Shown here one piece after another: positions 20,633-29,343 of a stretch of DNA of 64,000 nt; the first letter of the stretch is position 1, and each line of letters starts with the position of its first letter. Origin of the DNA: Catenovulum maritimum (GTDB lineage Bacteria > Pseudomonadota > Gammaproteobacteria > Enterobacterales > Alteromonadaceae); contig NZ_KQ130483.1 of assembly GCF_001050375.1 (NCBI RefSeq), positions 124,001 through 188,000 of the forward strand, in the 5' to 3' direction. The translations under genes were made by a program, and so were the position numbers. The notes beneath the pieces were generated by a model. It was given only the letters and a program-made list of their open reading frames with translations. It had not been told where the DNA came from and did no database searches.

Positions 20633-21244
20633 TTAGCTCAACCTTTTTGCATTGCGTTTTTTCTCGTCTATTGTCGGTTCTGTACCCGCAATTAACCGAT
20701 TGATATTAGGTATATGCCTAATGATAATCAAGCCAGCTAACATAAGTACTGCAATCGCATATTTGGGTTTTAAAAACCAAACCATTAAAGGTGCGATACT
20801 AACTGCAACAATAGAAGCCAGAGAAGAAAAACGAGTTTTATAGACAACTGCAATCCAAATCACGATTAGCGATAAAGCCAGAGGCAAACCGATAGGCAAC
20901 ATACAGCCATAGGCAGTCGCAACCGCTTTTCCGCCTTTAAATTGATAAAACACTGGGAATATATGGCCAATGCAGCAAGCAATACCAATAAAGCCTAACT
21001 CAACCGGACTAAAGCCGATAAAATAACAAGCATAAACCGCTATAACCGCTTTAATCACATCTAAAAACATTGTTAATGCGGCTGGCTTCCATCCGGCGAT
21101 CCGGTACATATTGGTCGCACCAGGGTTTTTTGAACCATGTTCAACAGGACTTTGGGTATGAAAAAATCGACTGGAAATCCGAGCACCCGATACTGAACCA
21201 ATTAAATAGCTGACAATAATGGCGATTACCAAGGCTGTGCTCAT
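20633..21244 (-). CDS. plsY: Acyl-phosphate:glycerol-3-phosphate acyltransferase PlsY
   Basis: PlsY is an integral membrane enzyme that acylates glycerol-3-phosphate using acyl-phosphate from PlsX, the first step of phospholipid synthesis. The sequence shows the three family motifs: GSKNPGATNMYR, FKGGKAVATAYG and a later conserved loop, across about five membrane helices. I chose ATG 21244 (MSTALVIAI, 203 residues), which matches the usual PlsY N-terminus; a TTG eight codons upstream (21268) is an alternative, but neither has a clear ribosome binding site. It is divergent from folB, as in many gammaproteobacteria. Confidence 0.92.
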   Translation of the reverse strand: MSTALVIAIIVSYLIGSVSGARISSRFFHTQSPVEHGSKNPGATNMYRIAGWKPAALTMFLDVIKAVIAVYACYFIGFSPVELGFIGIACCIGHIFPVFYQFKGGKAVATAYGCMLPIGLPLALSLIVIWIAVVYKTRFSSLASIVAVSIAPLMVWFLKPKYAIAVLMLAGLIIIRHIPNINRLIAGTEPTIDEKKRNAKRLS

Positions 21245-21347
21245 AAAGCTAGTGTTATCCGTGGGCAAAAAAGGTTAAACTGCGCGAAAATAAAAGCTTA
21301 CCTGATTTATGAAGTGAATTCATTAACCAGATGACAAAAGTGTGAAT

Positions 21348-21698
21348 ATGGATCAAGTATTTTTACAAAATTTAAATGTTAAAACTTATATAGGTGTGTT
21401 TGCTTGGGAACAAAGGATCCAACAAGAACTCATTTTAGATATAAAAATTGACTGGCCCAACCATTTATCAGCAAAAAATGACGATTTAACGCTAGCACTG
21501 GATTACAGTCAGGTAGCCGATTTAGTACTCATTTTTTGCGAAAATAACCAATTTGAATTAATAGAGACACTAGCAGAGTCATTATGTGAGCTACTTCGTG
21601 CTCAGTTTTCTTTCTCGGCAATTGAACTAAAAATTACTAAGCCGGGTGCAATTCCGGAAGCTGAAGTAGGTATTTCAATTAGTAGGAAGTATGCTTAA
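21348..21698 (+). CDS. folB: Dihydroneopterin aldolase
   Basis: FolB converts 7,8-dihydroneopterin to 6-hydroxymethyl-7,8-dihydropterin in folate synthesis and also epimerises the substrate. The protein (116 residues) begins MDQVFLQNLNVKTYIGVFAWE, aligning directly with E. coli FolB, so I chose the ATG at 21348 over a GTG two codons earlier. The catalytic Lys sits in ELKITKPGAIP and the Glu in the conserved IGVFAWE. Its stop overlaps the folK-like start. Confidence 0.92.
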   Translation: MDQVFLQNLNVKTYIGVFAWEQRIQQELILDIKIDWPNHLSAKNDDLTLALDYSQVADLVLIFCENNQFELIETLAESLCELLRAQFSFSAIELKITKPGAIPEAEVGISISRKYA

Positions 21699-22207
21699 TG
21701 GCGTTAATTGCAGTCTCTCTAGGAACTAACGTCGCGGCCGAGTATCATTTAACAACGGCAATCCACCTACTACGTCCTTATTTTAAGCATTTATTAATAT
21801 CGCCAGTTTATCAAAGCGAGCCGGTTAAATTCTCTGGCGAAAACTTTCTAAACATATGCTTTGGCGGCGAACTTGATTTAACCTTAGAACAAACTCTAAA
21901 GCTGTTAAAGTCGATTGAAAGTCAGTACCAAAGAGATCGTACTTCAACGAATAAAAGCGAAATAACGCTCGATTTAGACTTACTGTTTTATGATGATCTC
22001 ATCACTGAAATACCGGTTAAATTACCCAGAGCAGAAATTCTAAAAAACGCTTTTGTTTTACAACCTCTAAATGATATTTTTGCTGATAAAATACACCCAG
22101 AAACAAAAACTTCTTATCAGAATTTATGGCAAGCATACGATCAAAGCAGCCAAAAACTTTGGCCGATTAATTTTGATTGGAAAAATAAACGAATGGAAAA
22201 ATTATGA
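21698..22207 (+). CDS. FolK-like protein with altered active site
   Basis: This 169-residue protein has the hydroxymethyldihydropterin pyrophosphokinase (HPPK) fold: [13 protein letters not shown] at the start, [17 protein letters not shown] and [11 protein letters not shown]. Compared from memory with E. coli HPPK, it keeps Arg82/Arg84 (here Arg79/Arg81) and the Mg-binding Asp95/Asp97 (Asp92/Asp94). It appears to lack Arg88, Trp89, Arg92, His115 and Arg121, replaced by Asn85, Lys86, Ile89, Arg111 and a non-Arg. It sits directly behind folB and overlaps uppP by 4 bp. It could be a working but divergent HPPK, or a paralogue with a canonical FolK elsewhere in the genome. Confidence 0.8.
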   Translation: MALIAVSLGTNVAAEYHLTTAIHLLRPYFKHLLISPVYQSEPVKFSGENFLNICFGGELDLTLEQTLKLLKSIESQYQRDRTSTNKSEITLDLDLLFYDDLITEIPVKLPRAEILKNAFVLQPLNDIFADKIHPETKTSYQNLWQAYDQSSQKLWPINFDWKNKRMEKL

Positions 22208-22998
22208 CATTACTGGAAATTATCGTCTTAGCTTTAATCCAAGGCTTTACTGAATTTTTACCTATCTCTAGTTCCGCACACTTGATATTACCCTCACAGG
22301 TATTAGGTTGGCAGGATCAAGGTCTAGCCTTTGATGTGGCTGTCCACATTGGCTCGCTGGCAGCGGTTGTTATTTACTTTCGCAAAGAAGTAGTCGATAT
22401 TCTATCTGCTTGGTTTACCAGCCTGAAAACCAAACAACAAACTGAAAATAGCCAACTCGCGTGGTGGATTATCATTGCAACTATCCCAGCATTATTATTT
22501 GGTCTAGCTTTTAAAGATATTATCGAAAACTATGCACGTTCAACGACAGTCATAGCGACAACAACTATAGTGTTTGGTTTATTATTATGGTGGGCAGATA
22601 GCCGAGCTAAAGAAAATGTACAGTTAACCCAACTTACATGGAAAAATGCCATTGTGATTGGTTTAGCTCAAGCGCTTGCGATGCTCCCTGGCACATCGAG
22701 ATCGGGTATTACGATTACAGCTGGCTTAATGTTAGGTTTAAATCGCGTAGCAGCAGCCCGTTTCTCTTTCTTACTTTCAATTCCAATTATTTTAATTGCA
22801 GGCGGTTATCAAACTTTAAAATTAGCCACATCAGGTGAAGCGGTTGACTGGTTAACAATTAGTATAGGTACGGGTTTATCATTTTTGAGTGCATATGCTT
22901 GTATCTATTTATTTTTATCATTAATTGAAAAGATCGGTATGCTACCTTTCGTGATTTACCGTTTAGCACTTGGCATTGGCTTATTCTTTTTTATATAA
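22204..22998 (+). CDS. uppP: Undecaprenyl-diphosphatase UppP/BacA
   Basis: UppP removes a phosphate from undecaprenyl pyrophosphate to recycle the lipid carrier for peptidoglycan and other surface polymers; overexpression gives bacitracin resistance. The 264 residues are an integral membrane protein with the family motifs: [15 protein letters not shown] near the start and [15 protein letters not shown] in the middle. The start overlaps the folK-like gene by 4 bp (ATGA), so the three genes from folB appear to be one operon. A terminator hairpin follows about 100 bp downstream. Confidence 0.95.
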   Translation: MTLLEIIVLALIQGFTEFLPISSSAHLILPSQVLGWQDQGLAFDVAVHIGSLAAVVIYFRKEVVDILSAWFTSLKTKQQTENSQLAWWIIIATIPALLFGLAFKDIIENYARSTTVIATTTIVFGLLLWWADSRAKENVQLTQLTWKNAIVIGLAQALAMLPGTSRSGITITAGLMLGLNRVAAARFSFLLSIPIILIAGGYQTLKLATSGEAVDWLTISIGTGLSFLSAYACIYLFLSLIEKIGMLPFVIYRLALGIGLFFFI

Positions 22999-23096
22999 GC
23001 TAGGATCTGTGATTCAAAGAAGCCCTGAGCGATTCTTTATCGGTTTTGTTTGTATCAAGTGTGATGCATAGAGCTGAATCAATATAATTCAGGCAT

Positions 23097-23125
23097 AAAA
23101 AAGTGACTCAAATTGAGTCACTTTT
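23097..23125. terminator. Bidirectional rho-independent terminator
   Basis: GTGACTCAA (23103-23111) and TTGAGTCAC (23113-23121) are flanked by an A-run on the left and TTTT on the right, forming a stem with a very small loop. The hairpin lies between convergent uppP and the DoxX gene and can serve both transcripts. Confidence 0.85.
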
Positions 23126-23151
23126 ATGTTTAGACTTTTAAGCGTATTAAA

Positions 23152-23550
23152 TTAAGATTGTTGTTTATTGTCTATGCTTATCCGACCTGCTCCATTAATC
23201 ATAACAGCGATAAACCCACCTGCTATTGCCAAGTTCTTGAAGAAGTGAATAAACTGGTTTTGATCAGCTAGCTGAAAATGAAATAAAACAGCTGAACTCA
23301 AACACAAACCTGCCAATAAAAACGCAACTAATCGTGTTTTGTAACCTAATATAATCATTAACGCTCCGACAACTTCAGTCGCAATAACTAAAGGTAACAA
23401 AAACGAAGGAACGTCCATCGCTTCCATATATTGGCTTGTGCCTTGATAATTAGATATTTTATTTAACCCCGATATCAAAAAGATTGCGGCTAATAGTAAT
23501 CGAGAAACAAGCTCAATAATCGATTGTTGTTTTTCATTTATATTTAACAT
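23152..23550 (-). CDS. DoxX-family membrane protein
   Basis: This 132-residue protein has four predicted membrane helices and the DoxX pattern: LVSRLLLAAIFLISGLNKI near the start, then PLVIATEVVGALMIILGYKTR and HFFKNLAIAGGFIAV. DoxX-like proteins (YphA/YqjF in enterics) are linked to redox or thiol stress, but a specific reaction is not known. The ATG is preceded by AGGAAAG. It lies downstream of an oxidoreductase gene on the same strand with a 70-bp gap. Confidence 0.88.
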   Translation of the reverse strand: MLNINEKQQSIIELVSRLLLAAIFLISGLNKISNYQGTSQYMEAMDVPSFLLPLVIATEVVGALMIILGYKTRLVAFLLAGLCLSSAVLFHFQLADQNQFIHFFKNLAIAGGFIAVMINGAGRISIDNKQQS

Positions 23551-23620
23551 TAACTTTCCTATTTACATATTTTTCTCTCTAATGAGAGAAATTATTTAAT
23601 CTAATATCTGTTTTAAATTA

Positions 23621-24604
23621 TTAAAAACTCACAACAATTTTGCCATTTGCGGTATTAGACTCTAATAACTCATGCGCTTGTTTAATCTCTGAAAAGTCAA
23701 ATTTCTTAGCGATAATGCTCGGCATAATTCCCTGCTCTATTTGCTTAGCAATCCAATTAAGTGGCGACTCTGATAAAGGCATATCTGGCGTACCTAACAT
23801 ACCACTACTAAAAAAGCTCAATTTAACCGTATTTGGTAAATCCCCCATTAAATTGAAGTTTTCAATAACAGGTAAACCACCTAATAATCCAACAACCGTC
23901 ACCTCACCCCATTTACTAACCGCTTTTAAGCTATCTTTAACTGTTGCTGCGCCAACAACTTCTAGCACTTTGTTGACGCCATCAGGGCATATTGTCAATA
24001 TTTCCTGATGTATATCGCCATTATCTATAACCACATGATCAGCCCCTAGAGCGGTTAATTTAGCCTTAGCATCAAGGTTTCGCGTTGTTGCAATTACACT
24101 TAACCCTCTAGCTTTAGCATAAGTCACAGCTGCCATACCTAATGCAGAAGTAGCGCCACGTACCAATAAGCTTTCGCCTTTTTGTATTTGGAGATTTTTA
24201 TCTAATGCGCCCCAAACGGTTAAATATACCTCTGGCAATGCAGCTAATTCATCGAAAGGTAAATTACTGTCTAGAGGCACAATATTACTGCTAAGGACAT
24301 TAATATACTCAGCATGACTACCATGACGAGCAAACATCATTCCGCCCATGACAGTAGCGACTTTTTGTCCAACCGAAAATTGTTGACTCGGGTCATCAAC
24401 TACTTCACCAACCGCCTCAATTCCGATAGCTTGATTCGGTACAAAAGTGCCGTAGTTACCGCTACGGTAATAACTTTCTGCCTTATTTAATCCAAAAGCT
24501 TTTACTTTAATCTTAACTTCCCCCGTTTTTAGTGCATCAGGTTGAAGTTCAACCACCTCAAGTACATCTAAATTACCGGGTTGTTGTGCGACTGCAGCTT
24601 TCAT
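23621..24604 (-). CDS. Zinc-independent MDR family NAD(P)H oxidoreductase (quinone reductase-like)
   Basis: This 327-residue protein is a medium-chain dehydrogenase/reductase of the quinone oxidoreductase type. The N-terminal GroES-like domain contains KAFGLNKAESYYRSGNYG and the Rossmann domain has RGATSALGMAAVTYAKARG. The Cys/His zinc ligands of alcohol dehydrogenases are absent. The substrate is unknown. The ATG is preceded by AAAGGAGA. It probably forms a transcript with the SnoaL-like gene (29 bp upstream) and DoxX gene, all divergent from a LysR regulator that may control them. Confidence 0.88.
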   Translation of the reverse strand: MKAAVAQQPGNLDVLEVVELQPDALKTGEVKIKVKAFGLNKAESYYRSGNYGTFVPNQAIGIEAVGEVVDDPSQQFSVGQKVATVMGGMMFARHGSHAEYINVLSSNIVPLDSNLPFDELAALPEVYLTVWGALDKNLQIQKGESLLVRGATSALGMAAVTYAKARGLSVIATTRNLDAKAKLTALGADHVVIDNGDIHQEILTICPDGVNKVLEVVGAATVKDSLKAVSKWGEVTVVGLLGGLPVIENFNLMGDLPNTVKLSFFSSGMLGTPDMPLSESPLNWIAKQIEQGIMPSIIAKKFDFSEIKQAHELLESNTANGKIVVSF

Positions 24605-24633
24605 ATCTTCTCCTTTAATATTGATATTTTGTA

Positions 24634-25083
24634 TTATTTACGGGCTTGATTGGTACTAAAGATATACTGGTGAATTTTCCAATTACCTGCTTCTTTTTTG
24701 AAAATGAATAACTCATTGTTACCTTCGTTAATTGTCATCTCATTGGCTAAAATTTGAGTCTTACCTGCTGAGCTGGTTCTTACCCATGCCGTATCTCCAT
24801 TAATTTCTAATTCATGTATCGCAAAATCAATTTTTAACTTGATTGCACTAAATACCCCTTTATATGCTTTATACACCTGATCTTTACCGATTTGTGCTGG
24901 CGCATGTTGCGGCATAAAAGTAGGCGTATTGCTATAAAGATCAATTATTCTGTCAGCATTACTATTGTTTAAAGCCGATTCATATTGCTTAATAACTTTT
25001 ACAATTTCGGCCTGTTCAGTCGCAAATGCTGATTGACTGACCAAAAGCGCAATAGTTAAAAATTTAATCATTTTTTTCATCAT
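24634..25083 (-). CDS. Exported SnoaL/NTF2-like protein
   Basis: This 149-residue protein has a signal peptide (MMKKMIKFLTIALLVSQSAFA) followed by an NTF2-like cone fold of the DUF4440/SnoaL type: VIKQYESALNNSNADRIIDLYS, GKDQVYKAYKGVF, AWVRTSSAGKT, NELFIFKKEAGNWKIHQYIFS. Such proteins bind small molecules or act as cyclases; none is indicated here. It is the first gene of the minus-strand set divergent from the LysR gene. Two adjacent ATG codons are possible starts. Confidence 0.85.
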   Translation of the reverse strand: MMKKMIKFLTIALLVSQSAFATEQAEIVKVIKQYESALNNSNADRIIDLYSNTPTFMPQHAPAQIGKDQVYKAYKGVFSAIKLKIDFAIHELEINGDTAWVRTSSAGKTQILANEMTINEGNNELFIFKKEAGNWKIHQYIFSTNQARK

Positions 25084-25179
25084 AATTTCTCTATTGTGAT
25101 TGTTTTATCCATAAGTTTTTGAAGGTGGCACTATAAATATTTTGTTTTTGGATGATAAGCTGCTAATTTGGCAATGATA

Positions 25180-25195
25180 TTCCCGAATATGGGAA
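25180..25195. promoter_or_regulatory. Candidate LysR operator in divergent promoter region
   Basis: TTCCC-N6-GGGAA is an interrupted palindrome lying 36 bp before the LysR start codon and about 100 bp from the divergent SnoaL-like gene. Its size and place fit a LysR-type autoregulatory site, but this is inference from position only. Confidence 0.35.
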
Positions 25196-25231
25196 AGTAA
25201 TCTATATCTTAAAATATGGTTTAGAAGACTT

Positions 25232-26101
25232 ATGAATTTAGACTCAGCAAAAATATTTGTTTACGTTGCATCAAAAGGCAGCTTTTCAGCTGCCTCGGAA
25301 TATTTAAAAATCCCAGTATCGACAGTAAGTCGCCGAGTCTCTGAATTGGAGCTAGAATTAAATATACGTTTACTAGAGCGCTCAACTCGCCACCTCAGAT
25401 TAACTGAAGCGGGTTCTACACTGTATGAATATATTTCACGCGGTTTAGAGGAAATGGAAGCAGGTTTACTCGCCTTAGCTGAAAAAGAAACTGAATTAAA
25501 AGGTCGGCTTAGGATCTCAATTCCACCTAACTTTATTCCTTGGATGCGCCTGATTGAAAAATTTCAGCTAGCACACCCAAATGTTGAATTGGATTTATTC
25601 GTAAGTGAAAAAAAATTAGATTTAATTGAAGACAGCATAGATGTCGCATTAAGAGTCGGAAATGTAGAAAACTTATCTGTGGTTGCAAGAAGAATTACGA
25701 GTTATCGGCATAGAATAGTCGCCTCACCTAGATTTTTAGAAAAATATCCATTACCTAAACAACCGAGTGACTTAGAGTTGTTGCCCTGTGCTGCTTGGGC
25801 TAAAAAGTCGACAGATGTGACATGGCAAGTTGGTGACGAAAAAATAAACTTAACTCCCAAGATAAGGGCTAATGATTATAAATTCATGCAAGATTTAGCC
25901 TTAAATCATCAATATTTTACTGAAGTACCTCCTTTCTTCTGTAAAAAAGAACTAAAAACAGGAAAACTAGTAGAGTTGTTACCAGAGCATCCTTTGCCCG
26001 AATTTTCGCTGCAACTTGTTTATCCGAGCAGAAAACAAGTGTCACGTATTGCCCGAGTCTATATAGATTATTGCTTGGCTAATTATAATAAACATAATTA
26101 G
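25232..26101 (+). CDS. LysR-type transcriptional regulator (CrgA/DmlR-like group)
   Basis: This 289-residue regulator has the N-terminal HTH (AKIFVYVASKGSFSAASEYLKIPVSTVSRRVSELE, residues 5-39) and the linker ERSTRHLRLTEAG typical of LysR proteins. The effector domain follows from about residue 90 (GRLRISIPPNFIP). The GxLR-IS-P pattern places it in the CrgA/AaeR-like branch. It is divergent from the SnoaL-like, MDR and DoxX genes and is the natural candidate to regulate them; the inducer is unknown. A strong terminator follows about 50 bp after the stop. Confidence 0.92.
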   Translation: MNLDSAKIFVYVASKGSFSAASEYLKIPVSTVSRRVSELELELNIRLLERSTRHLRLTEAGSTLYEYISRGLEEMEAGLLALAEKETELKGRLRISIPPNFIPWMRLIEKFQLAHPNVELDLFVSEKKLDLIEDSIDVALRVGNVENLSVVARRITSYRHRIVASPRFLEKYPLPKQPSDLELLPCAAWAKKSTDVTWQVGDEKINLTPKIRANDYKFMQDLALNHQYFTEVPPFFCKKELKTGKLVELLPEHPLPEFSLQLVYPSRKQVSRIARVYIDYCLANYNKHN

Positions 26102-26147
26102 CTGTATGAGTATTTCTACATAACTAACAAAAGGTTAATTTCAAAGA

Positions 26148-26179
26148 TAAAAAAACCGCCTTTAATTCAGGCGGTTTTT
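26148..26179. terminator. Strong bidirectional terminator
   Basis: AAAAACCGCCT (26151-26161) and AGGCGGTTTTT (26169-26179) form a perfect 11-bp stem with a 7-nt loop, flanked by A and T runs. It separates the convergent LysR and GH43 genes and can end both transcripts. Confidence 0.92.
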
Positions 26180-26201
26180 AAACGAAAACTGATTAAGATA
26201 T

Positions 26202-28145
26202 TTAATCCACAACTCTAAAATAGAAATGCTGACAAATTGTATCTTTCCAAACTTCTTGAATGATATTGTCGCCATTAACAATAGAGCAATCTGAAACTTT
26301 CATGGCTAATCCATAGTGAGAAACCATTCTTAAAGCGCCATTTGGTAAATACTCAAAACGCCATTCGCTATCTCTTTCATTACACTCTGCTTGTACTAAA
26401 TTATCAGCAATATCAACCTTGCCATCACTAACACCGTTGACAGCTAAACATAAGTTATCTGTATTAAGTGATCTAAATTGATAAAAACCATTTTGAGTAG
26501 GTGTTGTTTGCCATTTTTGACAAGCTAAGTCTTTATATTCATGCTGGCTGATATTTGCATCCGCTTCTTTAGAACATTGCTCAACTGTCACAACTTTACC
26601 GCTATTTGCATTAACGATAGCCAGTTTAGAAATCGGTTCTAAACGCCAATCAGTACATTCATTAAAACGATCACCACCGAGTGACACACTCGTTCCTGCA
26701 ACAATCGCACACTCAGCAACTTGTAAATGAGAGATTGATTCAGCATTGGCAAACCTTACCCAACCATCTCTAGATGGATCAACCGACCAACGTTGACAAT
26801 TTGACGAAACCCAATCAGATGCGTTTACAGCAACTGAGCTTGAAGCACAATCATCATGAGTTAAAAAGGTACCAAGTTCACTGTTCGCTAAGCGGAAAAA
26901 ACCGTCATTTGCAGGGTCAACAACCCAAGCAGTGTTATCAGCGGCACAATTATCTACACTCGCATTGCCTGAACTATCACTGGTTAAACACAAGCCTGAT
27001 GTACGGTTAACCAATTTATACTGAACACCTTGAACTTTGGCTTTTAATGGGCCTTGCTCACCGCTAGGGACTGGAATTTGTTTTTTATCCATTTCAGGCT
27101 CACCAAAATTTGGTAATCCATCTTCAGTCCATGTAAAAGATTGAGCTCTCGCAGAGCGTGTCCCACTACAACCATCAGACGGAGATGAGTTGCCATGATA
27201 AATCAACCATTCCTCTGTTCCATCCGGTGAAGTGAAGAAACCATGGTGGCCTGGGCCATAAACACCATTCGCTTTAGAGAAGAAAGGTTTATCAAATTTT
27301 TTCCAAGATTCTGGTTTAACAGGATCATCACCAATTAGCTCAACGACAGCTAACTTATAATCTTCAGTATTACAGAAACTAGATGAATGGGTTAAAAATA
27401 CTCTACCATTATGCTTAATAATTTCAGGGCCTTCGTTCACTTTTAAGCCTGAATGTTCCCACTCGTATACTGGACGAGTAATAATGTTTCTTTCACCCTC
27501 TAACGTCCACGGGTTAGTCATTTTTGAGACTAAATTTACTTGTTCTGGGCCGTCCCACTCTGACCAAGTAAAATATAATTGCCCTTGGTGTTCAAAGTAA
27601 CTACCGTCTATGTTCCAGTGATCTGGCATTGGCGTACCTTTATACATATATGGACCCATAGGATCTGAGCCTTCAGATTCTAAAATATGATTTCTTTGGC
27701 CACCAAAATGCTCTTTAACCCCAGAAGTTAAAATCACGTACCAACGTAATCCTTCAGGTCTTTCTATTGGATGGAATTCAAAAGCCCAGAAATTGTAGGC
27801 TCTGGATGGATCTGAACCTGACCATATGTAATGTGCAGGTGCATCTGCTAACCCAGCAATTGTAGGGGATTTTCTCATCACTAATTGAGAAGTCCAAGTT
27901 GTCGTTGTTAAATAATAATTTCCGTCAAAATAATGCATCCAAGGATCAGCACCATTTCTAATAATTGGATTTGCAAATGTATCATCGGCAATTTGAAGAG
28001 CCGTATTTTGACTAGTTTTTTGTGTAACACTACAGCCTACAATCAAGAAAACACACATCAATGACAAGCCAAGTTGCCTTGATAATTTAATTAAAGACAC
28101 AAAACCAGCTTGGCTATGTCTATTGATTAACGAGAAAAAACTCAT
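26202..28145 (-). CDS. GH43 lipoprotein with C-terminal ricin-type (CBM13-like) repeats
   Basis: This 647-residue protein is probably an arabinan-side exo-enzyme. A signal peptide ends in lipobox LIVGC (Cys38). The GH43 five-blade propeller spans about 55-355, with the three acidic residues expected for inverting GH43 enzymes: Asp67 (GADPWM, base), Asp180 (NIDGSYF, pKa modulator) and Glu238 (NEGPE, acid). The rest (about 365-647) is a run of ricin-like beta-trefoil repeats with Cys pairs and QxW-like ends (CQRW, CQKW), likely sugar-binding. By pattern it looks closest to the GH43_26 exo-arabinofuranosidase group, not proven. It follows the endo-arabinanase gene by 36 bp on the same strand; AGAGGG precedes the ATG. 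Confidence 0.88.
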   Translation of the reverse strand: MSFFSLINRHSQAGFVSLIKLSRQLGLSLMCVFLIVGCSVTQKTSQNTALQIADDTFANPIIRNGADPWMHYFDGNYYLTTTTWTSQLVMRKSPTIAGLADAPAHYIWSGSDPSRAYNFWAFEFHPIERPEGLRWYVILTSGVKEHFGGQRNHILESEGSDPMGPYMYKGTPMPDHWNIDGSYFEHQGQLYFTWSEWDGPEQVNLVSKMTNPWTLEGERNIITRPVYEWEHSGLKVNEGPEIIKHNGRVFLTHSSSFCNTEDYKLAVVELIGDDPVKPESWKKFDKPFFSKANGVYGPGHHGFFTSPDGTEEWLIYHGNSSPSDGCSGTRSARAQSFTWTEDGLPNFGEPEMDKKQIPVPSGEQGPLKAKVQGVQYKLVNRTSGLCLTSDSSGNASVDNCAADNTAWVVDPANDGFFRLANSELGTFLTHDDCASSSVAVNASDWVSSNCQRWSVDPSRDGWVRFANAESISHLQVAECAIVAGTSVSLGGDRFNECTDWRLEPISKLAIVNANSGKVVTVEQCSKEADANISQHEYKDLACQKWQTTPTQNGFYQFRSLNTDNLCLAVNGVSDGKVDIADNLVQAECNERDSEWRFEYLPNGALRMVSHYGLAMKVSDCSIVNGDNIIQEVWKDTICQHFYFRVVD

Positions 28146-28181
28146 ATTACCCTCTTTTATTTTTAAAGCTTTTACGAAAAA

Positions 28182-29213
28182 TTATTTAGTTAGACGACTT
28201 TTATAATTAACTATGTCTTGGTTATTTATTTTTGGCCAACCATCAACTGACCAATCAACGTCGATTATTTTTAATTTAGGCGCGCCATTATCATTGGCGT
28301 CGTATGCATGAAAAACCAATTTAGTTACCCCATCAAATTCATAAATACTGTTGTGCCCTAAGCCATACCAATTTTTATCACCTTGCAAAACTATGCTGCC
28401 GCCACCTTGATCCATAGATTTTCCAGATTTATCTAAGTAAGGTCCCTCAACTTGTTTAGACCGGCCAACTACGACTTTATAAGTACTCTCGACACCTCGA
28501 CAACAAAAATCCCAAGACACAAATTGATAATAAAATTCACCACGTTTAAAGATAAATGGCGCTTCGATAGCACCTGGGTAAGCGTCTAAATCATTAGTTA
28601 AAATTGAGCGTTCTCTTTTTGCTGTACTATGCCAAATCTGTGGCGTGCTAATTTGGGTTAAGGAAGGCGCTAATTTAACCAGCTTAATACCAGACCAAAA
28701 TGAACCAAAAGACATCCAAGTATCGCCTTTCTCATCTTTGATGATATTAGGGTCAATTGCATTCCATAAATCCCTGTTAGGGATAGATTGGATCACTTTA
28801 CCGTGATCAATCCATTTATAATTGTCTGAACTTGAATCTAGGGTTTTGTTGGTAACAACCCCGATAGCAGAAGTATTTTTGCCAAAAGCAGAAATCGAAT
28901 AGTAAAGGTAATAAGTACCTGATTCGAAATAGATATCGGGGGCCCACATATGCCCATCAAAGTTAGGCACAATAGACTCGATCCACTTAGGTGACGAATC
29001 AAATACAGGTTTTAATGGTTTCCAATCCAGCATATTTGTAGATTCATAAAAACTGATCCCTTTACCTGTAGTAAATAAGTAATACTTATTATCAGATTTA
29101 ACCATAACCGGATCATGTGCATGCACTTCAGATGCATGAAGCTTAGACTGAAGTGTTAACATTAAAGACGTAACACCTAAAGCTATAACAATGAAATTTA
29201 ATAGTTTTTTCAC
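28182..29213 (-). CDS. GH43 endo-1,5-alpha-L-arabinanase
   Basis: With the GTG start at 29213 (343 residues), the three catalytic residues fall at Asp34 (HAHDPV), Asp154 (AIDPNI) and Glu217 (GAIEAPF), almost the positions known for Cellvibrio Arb43A (38, 158, 221). That start is preceded by GAGG at 5 bp, whereas an ATG five codons earlier has no ribosome binding site. A signal peptide (about 1-28, ending LHASE) sends it to the periplasm or outside. WAPDIYF and YGLGHNS are further GH43 endo-arabinanase features. It would cut the arabinan backbone, feeding the two exo-type neighbours. First gene of a two-gene operon. Confidence 0.9.
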   Translation of the reverse strand: MKKLLNFIVIALGVTSLMLTLQSKLHASEVHAHDPVMVKSDNKYYLFTTGKGISFYESTNMLDWKPLKPVFDSSPKWIESIVPNFDGHMWAPDIYFESGTYYLYYSISAFGKNTSAIGVVTNKTLDSSSDNYKWIDHGKVIQSIPNRDLWNAIDPNIIKDEKGDTWMSFGSFWSGIKLVKLAPSLTQISTPQIWHSTAKRERSILTNDLDAYPGAIEAPFIFKRGEFYYQFVSWDFCCRGVESTYKVVVGRSKQVEGPYLDKSGKSMDQGGGSIVLQGDKNWYGLGHNSIYEFDGVTKLVFHAYDANDNGAPKLKIIDVDWSVDGWPKINNQDIVNYKSRLTK

Positions 29214-29297
29214 ACACACCTCAAACATTTAACTTAATTGAAAAGAAATAAATCAAAATAATTAATAAAATATAATAGCACACAAAAATTTAAATGC

Positions 29298-29312
29298 TAT
29301 AGTAGTACTATA
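29298..29312. promoter_or_regulatory. 15-bp palindrome in the divergent GH43 promoter region
   Basis: TATAGTA-G-TACTATA is a perfect odd palindrome 31 bp before the plus-strand GH43 start. Its size suits a LacI or GntR-type regulator, and it lies where it could control both transcripts of the arabinan locus. No regulator gene is present in this window to pair with it. Confidence 0.45.
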
Positions 29313-29343
29313 TGATTTTAAGTTTTATTAAATGAGGTTTTAT

